DNA from: CAZWVA01 sp964636885
Lineage (GTDB): Bacteria > Desulfobacterota_D > UBA1144 > Nemesobacterales > CSP1-2
DNA: 50,562 nt
Direction of reading: 5' to 3'
Assembly (NCBI GenBank): GCA_964636885.1
Contig: CAZWVA010000013.1
Location: 1-50,562 of the forward strand
The position numbers and the translations under genes are program-made. The notes below the pieces were generated by a model that saw only the letters and a list, made by a program, of their open reading frames with translations, ran no database searches and had not been told where the DNA came from. Within the stretch, counting starts at the first letter, position 1; every line of letters begins with the position of its first letter. Of the stretch, positions 1-7,700 are shown piece after piece.

Positions 1-915
1 TCTATGAATCACCTCAGCAGCCATAAGCCCGCTTCTAAGACCAAAGTATATACCCTCCCCCGTTATGGGATCGGCAAGCCCCGCGGCATCTCCTACAAGG
101 AGACCCCTTTTCGTATTTAAGACCTCCTTCTTACTCCCGCCTATTGGAATCCGGTGCCCTATAAGAGACCTGCAGGAATAGCCGCTTGTAAGCCCCTTTT
201 TCTCAAGATAGAGGAAGAAGTGCCTTTTTATCCCTTTAATCCTCTGCATCGTTGTGAATACACCTACGGACAGATGGTCCTTTTTGGGGAATATCCAACC
301 GTAACCCCCGGGGATGACGTTAAAATCGAGGTGAAGAGAGCCATCGTATTTGGATATGTCCGCCACACCCTTATTTGGATAAACCTCACCCTCAATAGCA
401 ACCCCTAGCCTTGGCCTTTTCCTAAGACCGAGTGAGCGTGCCACAAGGCTCGTTACGCCGTCCGCCCCAACAACCACCTCTGATCTAAAATCCCCTCTAT
501 TCGTCTTTACGAGTACACGATCAGCAGATTCCTCTACCGACCCAACCATAGTTTGGTCGAGGAGGCACGCCCCCCTTTCCACGGATTTTTGAATGAGGAA
601 GTAATCGAACCTGTCCCTCATTACCATAGTGACTACGGGGAAAGGAACCGTCTTGGTAAATCCCATTCCGTGATTTAGGGTTAAATGGACGTTGTAGGTG
701 CGATTCTCTACTATGTCGTTGATGTCCTCCGGAAGGAGGTCAACCGATTTCTTTGTCAGTCCGCCCGCGCAGACCTTGTATCTTGGGAGCCTCTCTTTTT
801 CTAGCACGAGTACCCTTAAACCCATCTTCGAGAGCCCATAGGCACACATCCCCCCTGCGGGACCAGCCCCTACGATAATCACGTCGTAATCGGTTGGGGT
901 ACCCTTTGGTTTCAT
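1..915 (-). CDS. Geranylgeranyl-reductase-family FAD-dependent oxidoreductase (C-terminus off window)
   Basis: The frame is open from an ATG at 915 to the window edge, about 305 residues, with the C-terminus missing. The N-terminus carries the Rossmann dinucleotide motif GAGPAG (about residues 16-21) followed by LVLEKE. It then shows VCAGGLTKKS, a VVGADGVTS segment, and GDAAGLADPITGEG near the cut end. Together these are the signature of the geranylgeranyl reductase (GGR/ChlP) branch of flavin monooxygenase-like enzymes. Family members use FAD and a reductant to saturate isoprenoid double bonds in archaeal lipids, phytyl chains or menaquinone side chains; which substrate applies here cannot be told. 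It is the last gene of the run rtcB-serS-IMPase-GGR, 30 nt after the IMPase stop. Family assignment is solid, substrate open. Confidence 0.85.
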   Translation of the reverse strand, partial: MKPKGTPTDYDVIIVGAGPAGGMCAYGLSKMGLRVLVLEKERLPRYKVCAGGLTKKSVDLLPEDINDIVENRTYNVHLTLNHGMGFTKTVPFPVVTMVMRDRFDYFLIQKSVERGACLLDQTMVGSVEESADRVLVKTNRGDFRSEVVVGADGVTSLVARSLGLRKRPRLGVAIEGEVYPNKGVADISKYDGSLHLDFNVIPGGYGWIFPKKDHLSVGVFTTMQRIKGIKRHFFLYLEKKGLTSGYSCRSLIGHRIPIGGSKKEVLNTKRGLLVGDAAGLADPITGEGIYFGLRSGLMAAEVIHR

Positions 916-945
916 TACACGGGCAATCTGTAGAGGCGCACGCCT

Positions 946-1755
946 CTACCGCTTGTTATCGAATCGGGTTTTCCATAGATCCCCCAAACCCTCGTTCACC
1001 TTTATGAGCAGTTCCTCGTGTATCCTTCCATTACTGAGTATGAGGTCTGATCTCTTCATATTCCACCTGTGTCCTTTAAAATCCGTCACCTTGCCCCCAG
1101 CCTCCTCAACGAGGATGACCCCGGCCGCAATGTCCCATGGATTTATCTTTGTAACTATATAGGCATCCGCTCTTCCGGAGGAAACCCATGCCGCCTCGAT
1201 TGCGGCCGAGCCCAGTTTCCTCATATCGAGAACGACCGGTCTTATCCTTTCAAATACCCTTACACTCCTTATGATGCTTCGGTCAGATCCCTCACATGAA
1301 ACTATTGACGATCCCCTTAGCTCTTGAGAGGAAGATACGGAGATAGGGATGTCGTTTAAAAATGCCCCCTTTCCCCTCTCCGCAACGTAGAGCTCCCCTA
1401 GAGCTGGGGCATAGACAACCCCAAGAAGGATCTCTCTTTTGTACCGTAGGGCAATGGAGACGCTAAAGAAGGGATTCTTCTTAGAAAAGTTCCCCGTTCC
1501 ATCAAGCGGGTCCACGATCCACGTATAGGGAGAGCCTTTCTCTATTAACCCAGCCTCTTCTGAGAGCACGTTGTGGCCAGTATATCTCCTCCTGATCCCC
1601 TCTATTATGATCCTCTCCGATTCGAGATCGAATTTGGTAACGAGGTGCTTTGGGTCTTTCGATTGGCTAAGGATGGGGGCTGAGGATTTAAACCCTTCTA
1701 GCAAAACCGCTCCCGCTTTCCTGGCTAGTTCTACCGCGTAGTCTCTCATATCCAA
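946..1755 (-). CDS. Inositol monophosphatase family protein (SuhB-like)
   Basis: This 269-residue protein has the ordered metal-site motifs of the Mg2+-dependent, lithium-sensitive phosphatase family: ESERIIIEGI with a downstream EEAG, then IVDPLDGTGNF, then WDIAAGVILVEEAGG near the C-terminus. The length is typical. Members hydrolyse inositol-1-phosphate, fructose-1,6-bisphosphate, NADP or PAP-type substrates, and sequence alone does not settle which. An inositol-3-phosphate synthase lies at 36981-38333, so a role as the second step of myo-inositol synthesis is a reasonable inference. It starts 5 nt after the serS stop and is followed by the GGR-family gene, so it is likely cotranscribed. 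The second Met, two codons in, is an alternative start. Confidence 0.88.
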   Translation of the reverse strand: MDMRDYAVELARKAGAVLLEGFKSSAPILSQSKDPKHLVTKFDLESERIIIEGIRRRYTGHNVLSEEAGLIEKGSPYTWIVDPLDGTGNFSKKNPFFSVSIALRYKREILLGVVYAPALGELYVAERGKGAFLNDIPISVSSSQELRGSSIVSCEGSDRSIIRSVRVFERIRPVVLDMRKLGSAAIEAAWVSSGRADAYIVTKINPWDIAAGVILVEEAGGKVTDFKGHRWNMKRSDLILSNGRIHEELLIKVNEGLGDLWKTRFDNKR

Positions 1756-1760
1756 ACAGG

Positions 1761-3067
1761 CTATGAAGAGGGGATCTTCGAAACACCCCCCATATAGGGG
1801 ATAAGAGCCTCTGGTATCGTAACGGAACCGTCTTCTTCTTGATAGTTCTCGAGTATAGCAACAACCGTTCTTCCCACGGCTAGCCCGGAGCCATTCAGGG
1901 TGTGGAGGAATCTGGTTTTACCACCCTCCTTCGGGCGGTATCTGATGTTTGCCCTTCTCGCCTGGAAGTCTTCAAAGTTGCTACAGGAAGAGATCTCCCT
2001 GTACGTGTTTTCACTCGGAACCCAGACCTCGATATCATACGTTTTTGCGGATGAAAATCCCATATCCCCGGTGCAGAGAAGGACTATTCTATGGGGAAGC
2101 TCAAGGAGCTCAAGCACACGGGCGGCGTCCTTTGTGAGGGATTCAAGCTCATCGTAGGAACTCTCCGGGGTTGCGAATTTTACAAGCTCGACCTTATTGA
2201 ACTGGTGTTGCCTTATGATGCCCCGCACGTCCTTTCCATATGAGCCCGCCTCTTTTCTAAAGCAGGGGGTATAGGCCACGTATTTCTTGGTGAGTTCCTC
2301 CTCGCCGAGTATCTCTTCCCTGTGTATGTTCGTTACCGGAACCTCCGCCGTAGGGACAAGGAAAAACTCCGTCCCTTCCACCTTAAACAGGTCCTCTTCA
2401 AACTTGGGGAGGTTTCCGGTTCCTATAAAGCTATCCCGATTTGCCATAAATGGGGGAAGAACCTCTGTGTAGCCGTGCTCGTTTACGTGAAGGTCGAGCA
2501 TGAAGTTTATGAGCGCCCTTTCAAGCCTCGCCCCAAAACCCTTATAAAGGGAGAACCTAGCCCCCGTTATCTTTGCGGCCCTGTCTNNNNNNNNNNNNNN
2601 NNNNNNNNNNNNNNNNNNNNNNNNNNNNNNNNNNNNNNNNCTACGTGATCCCGTGGTTTAAAATCGAACTCCCTGGGGCGACCCCAGCGTCTTACCTCAA
2701 GGTTATCCGAGGGGTCCTTTCCGAATGGGACGGAGGCATGGGGTATATTTGGAATGCGGAGGAGAAAGTCCCTAAACTCCTCTTCGATCCTCGCCCTTTT
2801 CTCGCCGAGCCCTTTGGTCTTTTCCGATATCTCCTTAAGCTCCATTTGAAGCCTTTCGGCTTCTTCGTTCCTCTTCTGTCTTCTAAGCTCCCCTACCTTC
2901 TTTGAGCCGATGTTTCTTCTGTGCTCAAGCTCCTCGACTTCGTGTATTATCCTCCTTCTCTCCTCGTCGAGCACAAGGAACCTATTAAAATCTATATGGG
3001 TTCCACGCTCTCCCAGTTTTTTTATCACATAGTCTAGATTTTCTCTTATGAATTTTGGATCAAGCAT
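1761..3067 (-). CDS. serS: Seryl-tRNA synthetase, interrupted by an assembly gap
   Basis: Class II aminoacyl-tRNA synthetase that charges tRNA-Ser. The N-terminal part (from 3067) starts MLDPKFIRENLDYV and forms the tRNA-binding coiled-coil arm. The C-terminal part has FMLDLHVNEHGYTE, the GTGNLPKFEEDLF block, the motif-2 FRKEAGSYGKD region and motif 3 LNGSGLAVGRTVVAILEN. A run of 54 N (2587-2640) falls where the arm joins the catalytic domain. The two halves are out of frame by one base across the N run. By comparison with E. coli SerS only about 11 residues should be missing, so the N count is not the true length. The biological gene is probably intact. AAGGA lies just before the ATG. Confidence 0.95.
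2587..2640. other. Assembly gap (54 N) inside serS
   Basis: Run of undetermined bases. The flanking serS reading frames do not agree if the gap is taken as exactly 54 nt, so the length is a placeholder and no biological frameshift should be inferred. Confidence 0.97.
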
Positions 3068-3130
3068 CTGTCCTTAGGCCTCACAACTATTGGATCAGTG
3101 GAACATGATACACGATCATCAGGGGGATTC

Positions 3131-4582
3131 TCATCCCTTTATGACCCCTATTGGCCTCAGCCGTGCCACCTTTCTGGCGATCCCGGCGTTATGCACGACG
3201 TCGCAGACGTCCTCCGCTTCCTTATAGGCCTCTGGCATCTCTTCCGCGACCGTTTTTTTCCCTCTTGCCATAACGATTATTCCCTTCTCCTCAAGCTCGG
3301 CAAAGAGGTTTCTGCCTCTTCCCATCTTGAGTGCCTTATTCCTGGAGAGAACCCTTCCCGCTCCATGACAGGTTGACCCGAATGTCTCCTCAAGCGCTGC
3401 CTCGGTTCCTACGAGGACAAACGAGGCCCTCCCCATGTCTCCGGGAATAAAAACCGGTTGGCCCACATCCCTATAGATTTCAGGTACTAGGTGGTGCCCC
3501 TTTGGAAAAGCCCTCGTCGCTCCTTTTCTATGAACGCACACCCTCTTGGTCTTTCCGTTTACCTTGTGCTCTTCAAACTTCGCTATATTGTGGCTCACAT
3601 CGTAGACTAGATGTCCGCCCAGGTCTTTTGGCCCTATCTGAAACACCCTGTAAAACGCCTCCCTGGCAAAGGCCATGATGATCTGCCTGTTTGTCCAAGC
3701 GTAATTCACAGCCGCCGCAAACGCCGAAAGATAGTCCTTTCCTTCCTTCGACCTGATGTGTGCACAAGCAAGCTGTTTATCCGGAAGGTTAATCCCTTCC
3801 CTCCTCATATAGGCGAGCATCCTGTCTATATAATCCGTGCAGATCTGATGGCCGAACCCCCTTGAGCCGCAGTGTATAAGCACGCATATCTGACCCCTAA
3901 AAAGCCCGAAGGCGTCGGCAATAGCGGGATTATAGATCTGATCTACAACGTCAACCTCAAGGAAGTGGTTCCCGGACCCAAGGGTTCCAATCTCGTCCTT
4001 TCCCCTCTCAATAGCCCTCTCGCTTATCGCCTCTAGGTCGCCGCCCGGAAAGGTCCCATGGTCCTCGATCCTCTCGAGGTCCTCTATGTCTCCCCACCCT
4101 CTTTCAATCGCCCACCTGGCTCCCTTTTGAATAAGCTCCCTGTAGTCGCCCTTAGAGAGTTTTATCCTTCCGCCCACTCCAACGCCGCATGGAACCCGGT
4201 TAAAGAGCTCGGTTATGAGATCTCTAAGTCTTGGCCTTACCTCCTCCTCTGTAAGGTTCGTTCTCATGAGCCTTACGCCACAGTTTATATCGTATCCAAC
4301 TCCCCCTGGAGAAATAACCCCCTCATCGATGTCCATCGCCGCAACCCCTCCTATGGGAAACCCGTATCCCCAATGGATGTCGGGCATTGCGATGGAGTAT
4401 TTCTGGATTCCGGGTAGATATGCCACGTTCACAACCTGCTCTAATGCCTTGTCCTCCCGAATATCCCTTAGCATCCTTTCGGTTGCATAGACCCTTCCGG
4501 GAACACGCATCCCACCCGTCTTCGGGATCTCCCAGAGATAGTCGTGTATCTTCTCAAGTTTGATCTCCTCGCTCATAGCCAC
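3131..4582 (-). CDS. rtcB: RtcB-type RNA ligase
   Basis: GTP- and Mn2+-dependent ligase that joins 2',3'-cyclic phosphate or 3'-phosphate ends to 5'-OH ends in RNA repair or tRNA splicing. At 483 residues it has the full family length. Visible motifs are MPDIHWGYGFPIGGVAAMD, GGVGYDINCGVRLMRT (metal-site Asp98 and Cys101), GSGNHFLEV, HCGSRGFGHQ and, near the C-terminus, the STCHGAGR guanylation loop with the catalytic His. The start shown is a GTG at 4582; an in-frame ATG at 4576 is equally plausible, and no clear Shine-Dalgarno supports either. Archease, the RtcB activator, lies directly upstream on the same strand, 81 nt away. serS follows after 63 nt. Confidence 0.96.
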   Translation of the reverse strand: MAMSEEIKLEKIHDYLWEIPKTGGMRVPGRVYATERMLRDIREDKALEQVVNVAYLPGIQKYSIAMPDIHWGYGFPIGGVAAMDIDEGVISPGGVGYDINCGVRLMRTNLTEEEVRPRLRDLITELFNRVPCGVGVGGRIKLSKGDYRELIQKGARWAIERGWGDIEDLERIEDHGTFPGGDLEAISERAIERGKDEIGTLGSGNHFLEVDVVDQIYNPAIADAFGLFRGQICVLIHCGSRGFGHQICTDYIDRMLAYMRREGINLPDKQLACAHIRSKEGKDYLSAFAAAVNYAWTNRQIIMAFAREAFYRVFQIGPKDLGGHLVYDVSHNIAKFEEHKVNGKTKRVCVHRKGATRAFPKGHHLVPEIYRDVGQPVFIPGDMGRASFVLVGTEAALEETFGSTCHGAGRVLSRNKALKMGRGRNLFAELEEKGIIVMARGKKTVAEEMPEAYKEAEDVCDVVHNAGIARKVARLRPIGVIKG

Positions 4583-4602
4583 ATCACCCCACTACTATGA
4601 GA

Positions 4603-4658
4603 CGATACAAGATGCACAATATGTGATTTATAGACGTTTTTATTTGCATCCCGTATCG
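4603..4658. repeat. Long imperfect inverted repeat between archease and rtcB
   Basis: Arms CGATACAAGATGCA (4603-4616) and TGCATCCCGTATCG (4645-4658) pair at 12 of 14 positions around a 28-nt AT-rich loop. A closely related palindrome with arms ACGGGATGCA and TGCATCCCGT and a 30-nt loop lies at 30323-30372. It could act as an attenuator in the archease-rtcB transcript or be a copy of a small dispersed palindromic element. Confidence 0.6.
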
Positions 4659-4663
4659 TGGAT

Positions 4664-5077
4664 TTATATATCAAACACTATATCCACTTTTAATCTATCA
4701 TCCATGGGCTCTATTTTCAAATTGTGGTAGGTAACGGCCTTAATATCCGAGTAAAGTTCGTGCCTTTCCGAATCTATAACCTCACCGAACGCCCTTCCCT
4801 TCGCCTTATTGTCAGCGACCGAATTCACCTCGAAATCACGGAAAACCATGTTCCTTGTCTGATGTAAGTAGAGAACTTCCTGAAGCCAGTGGACGAGGAG
4901 TTCCTCCTCCGTCTCCCCTTCGGCTTCTATCTCGATCCCTTTTACCGGGTTTACCTTTTCTCTATCCGTTACCAGGTCCATCATGGCGTAGGCGGCGTTT
5001 TTAAGGACCTCCCCAATCGATCTACCATAAACCCTCACGCATACATCTGCCGTGTGATCGAGTATCTCGTAGTCCAT
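4664..5077 (-). CDS. Archease, RtcB cofactor
   Basis: A 137-residue protein matching archease along its full length. It has MDYEILDHTADVCVRVYG at the N-terminus, an acidic ETEEELLVHWLQEVLYLHQ segment, AVTYHNLKIEP, and a C-terminal KVDIVFDI. In characterised systems archease promotes RtcB guanylation and turnover through conserved acidic metal-binding residues, including Asp residues near the N- and C-termini. Adjacency to rtcB on the same strand strongly supports this role. The ATG at 5077 is preceded by an AT-rich leader and a promoter-like pair at 5100-5128. Confidence 0.93.
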   Translation of the reverse strand: MDYEILDHTADVCVRVYGRSIGEVLKNAAYAMMDLVTDREKVNPVKGIEIEAEGETEEELLVHWLQEVLYLHQTRNMVFRDFEVNSVADNKAKGRAFGEVIDSERHELYSDIKAVTYHNLKIEPMDDRLKVDIVFDI

Positions 5078-5099
5078 AGATGTTTAGTTTAAATCGTAT

Positions 5100-5128
5100 T
5101 TATAAAAAGTCATAATAAAGGATTGCAA
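5100..5128 (-). promoter_or_regulatory. Candidate sigma-70 promoter for archease-rtcB
   Basis: On the minus strand, -35 TTGCAA (5123-5128) is followed by 17 nt and -10 TTATAA (5100-5105). The -35 hexamer is its own reverse complement and also serves the divergent promoter at 5123-5151. Confidence 0.5.
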
Positions 5129-5151
5129 TATTCCTACCTATGGGTTAATTT
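5123..5151 (+). promoter_or_regulatory. Candidate sigma-70 promoter for the UPF0173 hydrolase
   Basis: TTGCAA (5123-5128), 17-nt spacer, TAATTT (5146-5151), giving a start near 5158 and a leader of about 30 nt that ends in a GGAGGGAG ribosome-binding site at 5176-5183. Confidence 0.55.
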
Positions 5152-5187
5152 AGAGAGTAAAAGATAAAAGAAGATGGAGGGAGAAAA

Positions 5188-5907
5188 ATGGGTAAACTCA
5201 ACCGAGGCGTTGAAATCACGTATTTAGGTCATGCTACTTTTAAGATTAAATCGCCTAAAGGTAAAATCGTATTAATAGACCCCTGGGTTCAGGGAAACCC
5301 CGCCTGCCCGAATGAACTCAAAAAGTTCGATAAGGTAGATATTATGGTGATAACACACGCCCATTTTGACCATATAGGCGATGGTGTCACCATTGGAAAA
5401 GAGCACCAACCCAAGGTGGTCGGGATATATGAGACGTGTGTGTGGATTAATTCAAAGGGGGTTAAAAACATCATGCCTATGAATAAAGGGGGTACCCAGG
5501 AGGTAGAGGGGATTAGGTTCACGATGGTTCATGCAGACCATAGCTGCGGTATCCAGGACGACGACGGAAGGATAATCTATGGCGGCGAGGCCGTGGGTTA
5601 TGTTATAGAGTTTGAAAACGGGTTCAGGGCGTATCACTCCGGAGATACGGCGGTCTTTAGCGATATGAAGCTTATAGCCGAGATATACAAACCAGAGCTC
5701 GTCATGATCCCGATCGGAGACCTATTTACCATGTCCCCTCAGGAAGCGGCCTATGCGTGCCGTTTCCTTTCCCCCAAGTACGTTATCCCAATGCACTACG
5801 CTACGTTCCCTGTTCTAACCGGAACCCCTGAACAGCTTAGAGAGCTCACTAAGGACATAAAGGACATGGAGATAATACCCCTGAAACCCGGGGAGACCCT
5901 GAGTTAG
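5188..5907 (+). CDS. UPF0173 family metal-dependent hydrolase (metallo-beta-lactamase fold)
   Basis: 239 residues with the UPF0173 pattern. It begins VEITYLGHATFKI, then LIDPWVQGNP, the metal motif ITHAHFDHIGD (about residues 56-66), DHSCGIQ, and AYHSGDTAVFSDM. The C-terminus has VIPMHYATFPVLTGTPEQ. These are Zn2+-binding His and Asp positions of the beta-lactamase superfamily. Physiological substrates of UPF0173 are unknown, so only hydrolase chemistry is inferred. A strong GGAGGGAG ribosome-binding site sits 4 nt before the ATG. It is transcribed divergently from archease and appears monocistronic. Confidence 0.92.
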   Translation: MGKLNRGVEITYLGHATFKIKSPKGKIVLIDPWVQGNPACPNELKKFDKVDIMVITHAHFDHIGDGVTIGKEHQPKVVGIYETCVWINSKGVKNIMPMNKGGTQEVEGIRFTMVHADHSCGIQDDDGRIIYGGEAVGYVIEFENGFRAYHSGDTAVFSDMKLIAEIYKPELVMIPIGDLFTMSPQEAAYACRFLSPKYVIPMHYATFPVLTGTPEQLRELTKDIKDMEIIPLKPGETLS

Positions 5908-5981
5908 GGTTTATCGGCGAACCTGTTCTCTTATTGGTTTAACCACCCGTAGGTACGGTGCCAGGATCTTCGCAGACTCAG

Positions 5982-6035
5982 AACCTAAGGCTGCAGGACG
6001 GGTCTTGTGCCCGCCCTGCATCTGGGTTATAGGTT
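5982..6035. repeat. Nested hairpin between UPF0173 and Nudix genes
   Basis: Inner stem GCAGGACGGG (5993-6002) and CCCGCCCTGC (6010-6019) with a 7-nt loop and one mismatch; outer arms AACCTA (5982-5987) and TAGGTT (6030-6035). No T-tract follows either strand, so it is not a typical intrinsic terminator; it may still be an RNA structure ending the upstream transcript. Confidence 0.45.
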
Positions 6036-6054
6036 GTTTCAAACCCGCCGCATG

Positions 6055-6063
6055 TGCTACAAT
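6055..6063 (+). promoter_or_regulatory. Extended -10 element just before the Nudix start
   Basis: TGCTACAAT fits TGn-TAnnnT. The ATG at 6074 lies 10 nt after the box, so the predicted transcript would have only a few untranslated bases. No Shine-Dalgarno is visible. A poor -35 (TTGTTT) lies 18 nt upstream. Confidence 0.4.
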
Positions 6064-6073
6064 TTTTAACTAT

Positions 6074-6583
6074 ATGGACTATAAGTACTGTCCCAAGTGC
6101 GGAGGTAAACTGCGGTTTAAACGACTCAAGCCGTCTGAGCCTGAGCGTTTGGTCTGCGAGGAGTGCCTCTTCGTTTTCTATCTCGATCCGAAGGTAGCGG
6201 CATGCACCATATTTACGATTGAAGATAGGATTCCACTTCTCAGGCGTGGGATCGAGCCGAGTTACGGCAAGTGGGTCTTTCCGGGCGGTTATGTTGATCA
6301 AGGAGAGAGGGTGGAAGACGCCGCAATAAGGGAGACGAAGGAAGAGGTTAACCTAGATGTAAAACTAAGGGAGTTAGTCGGGGTGTATTCTTACCATAAG
6401 AGCCCTGTTATCATCGTCTATTCAGCCGATGTTATAGGGGGAGAGCTTAGGGCATGTGATGAGTGTCTGGAGGTTAGAACCTTTGCTCCCCATGAGATTC
6501 CCTGGAGTGAGCTTGCGTTTTCAAGCACGCGTGACGCCCTAAGGGACTACGTAAGGAGGTATTTCGGATTATTTAAAGATTAA
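6074..6583 (+). CDS. Nudix hydrolase with N-terminal zinc ribbon
   Basis: 169 residues from the ATG at 6074. An N-terminal zinc ribbon (CPKCGGKL, then LVCEECLFVFY) precedes a Nudix fold. The Nudix box reads GGYVDQGERVEDAAIRE followed by TKEEVNL, matching G-x5-E-x7-RE-x2-EE, with Asn in place of the usual second Gly. Nudix enzymes with such a ribbon usually hydrolyse nucleoside-diphosphate derivatives such as NADH or ADP-ribose. The open frame extends 23 codons upstream to 6005, but that portion runs through the hairpin and looks non-coding, so the MDYKYCPKCGG start was chosen. Confidence 0.88.
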   Translation: MDYKYCPKCGGKLRFKRLKPSEPERLVCEECLFVFYLDPKVAACTIFTIEDRIPLLRRGIEPSYGKWVFPGGYVDQGERVEDAAIRETKEEVNLDVKLRELVGVYSYHKSPVIIVYSADVIGGELRACDECLEVRTFAPHEIPWSELAFSSTRDALRDYVRRYFGLFKD

Positions 6584-6720
6584 CGGAATACCCAATAACC
6601 CTGGTAATTATTTTGTATAGATGCATTCAGGGACAGGATTTAGTTGGAATCCATGAATAGGGGCCCTTAGATACGACGGATGCTTTAAATCCCACATATA
6701 AAGACGCAATCCGCCCTAAT

Positions 6721-7692
6721 CTAATTATAAAGGGCGAGGTATCTAAGGACGGGCCTCGGAAACCTTCCCATTTCAAAAGGAAGAAAGGTCCTCTCTGGAG
6801 CCCTGAATTCGACCTCATAGCCGTGCTCTAGGAGCTCCAGAACAAGCGAAGCAACGTGGGTTATCTGATGTTCGAGCTCCCCTTTATTCTTCGTGGGTCT
6901 AAACTCGACTATTACGCTTTTTGATTCGTCATCGTGAAGTTCCCTAAGCATCGGTTTTCCGATCTTGGCCGAGGTCTTCCAGTGTATGAGCTTTGGGTTA
7001 TCCCCTTCGTTATAAGCTCTCAGGGATCTTAAGTCGTCTCCGAATCCGGGTCTATCGGATTCTATCTCGCCGAACCGGTCTCTAAGCATCTCTCTTTCGA
7101 TCCCTATCCTCTCGACCTTCGGGTAGACTAGGATCCCCTCGTCTCCAAGGTCTATCTTAATCCACTTCTTAAAAAAACCAAAGGGAAACCTCGTAAAGAC
7201 CATCGTCTCAGGTGCCTTGTTCCATCCCCTGCGCCTGAAGGTGTATTCTACGTTTGCGGTCTTTATTACCCTAGGGGGGAGGTAAGGCAGATAGGCTTTC
7301 TTCCCCTCTACGTCTATAGTCAGTGAGTAGGATGGTATCAGGAATTTCAGGTTTGTGACAGAAAACCTAAGATGCGTCGGAATAAGCGCGAAAACGTCAT
7401 CCGGGGGATCGAATCTAACCTCTATCATGGAAAGGTTTATCATGGATATGATTCCAGAGGCAACGATAAAGCTGAGCATCATCCCGAATGTCAGATAGAG
7501 CAGGTTGTTGCCCGTGTTTAGGGCTGCAAAGCCCACAAAGAGGCTGAGTCCCAGAAAGGTAACGCCCTCCTTTGTGGGACGGGTTCTGGCCCTGTTGTCT
7601 TTTCCGAGTTTAAGAACCCCCATCTTTCTTAGAGTAAAACAAAACCCTATAAATAGCACCCTACCATTTAACCGCCCCGCCCATGGAACCAT
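6721..7692 (-). CDS. DUF58 domain membrane protein
   Basis: 323 residues. After a basic N-terminus with RTRPTKEGVTFLG come two closely spaced membrane helices (about residues 44-90; GLSLFVGFAALNTGNNLLYL, then a second stretch through FIVASGIISMINL). The conserved DUF58 core is RPGFGDDLRSLRAYNEGD, then LIHWKTSAKIGKPMLRE. DUF58 proteins often sit beside MoxR AAA+ ATPases and transglutaminase-like genes, but here neither is adjacent; instead it is the last gene of the uppS-dxr-rseP run. AGGAACG precedes the ATG at 7692 at good spacing, which favours this start over a Met at 7623. Function is unknown; a chaperone or envelope role is common speculation. Confidence 0.88.
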   Translation of the reverse strand: MVPWAGRLNGRVLFIGFCFTLRKMGVLKLGKDNRARTRPTKEGVTFLGLSLFVGFAALNTGNNLLYLTFGMMLSFIVASGIISMINLSMIEVRFDPPDDVFALIPTHLRFSVTNLKFLIPSYSLTIDVEGKKAYLPYLPPRVIKTANVEYTFRRRGWNKAPETMVFTRFPFGFFKKWIKIDLGDEGILVYPKVERIGIEREMLRDRFGEIESDRPGFGDDLRSLRAYNEGDNPKLIHWKTSAKIGKPMLRELHDDESKSVIVEFRPTKNKGELEHQITHVASLVLELLEHGYEVEFRAPERTFLPFEMGRFPRPVLRYLALYN

Positions 7693-7700
7693 AGACGTTC

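Noticed and set aside
6711..6737. Inverted repeat CGCCCT/AGGGCG around the DUF58 stop codon, considered as a terminator.
   Set aside because: Only 6 bp with a 13-nt loop and no T-run on either strand; part of it is coding.
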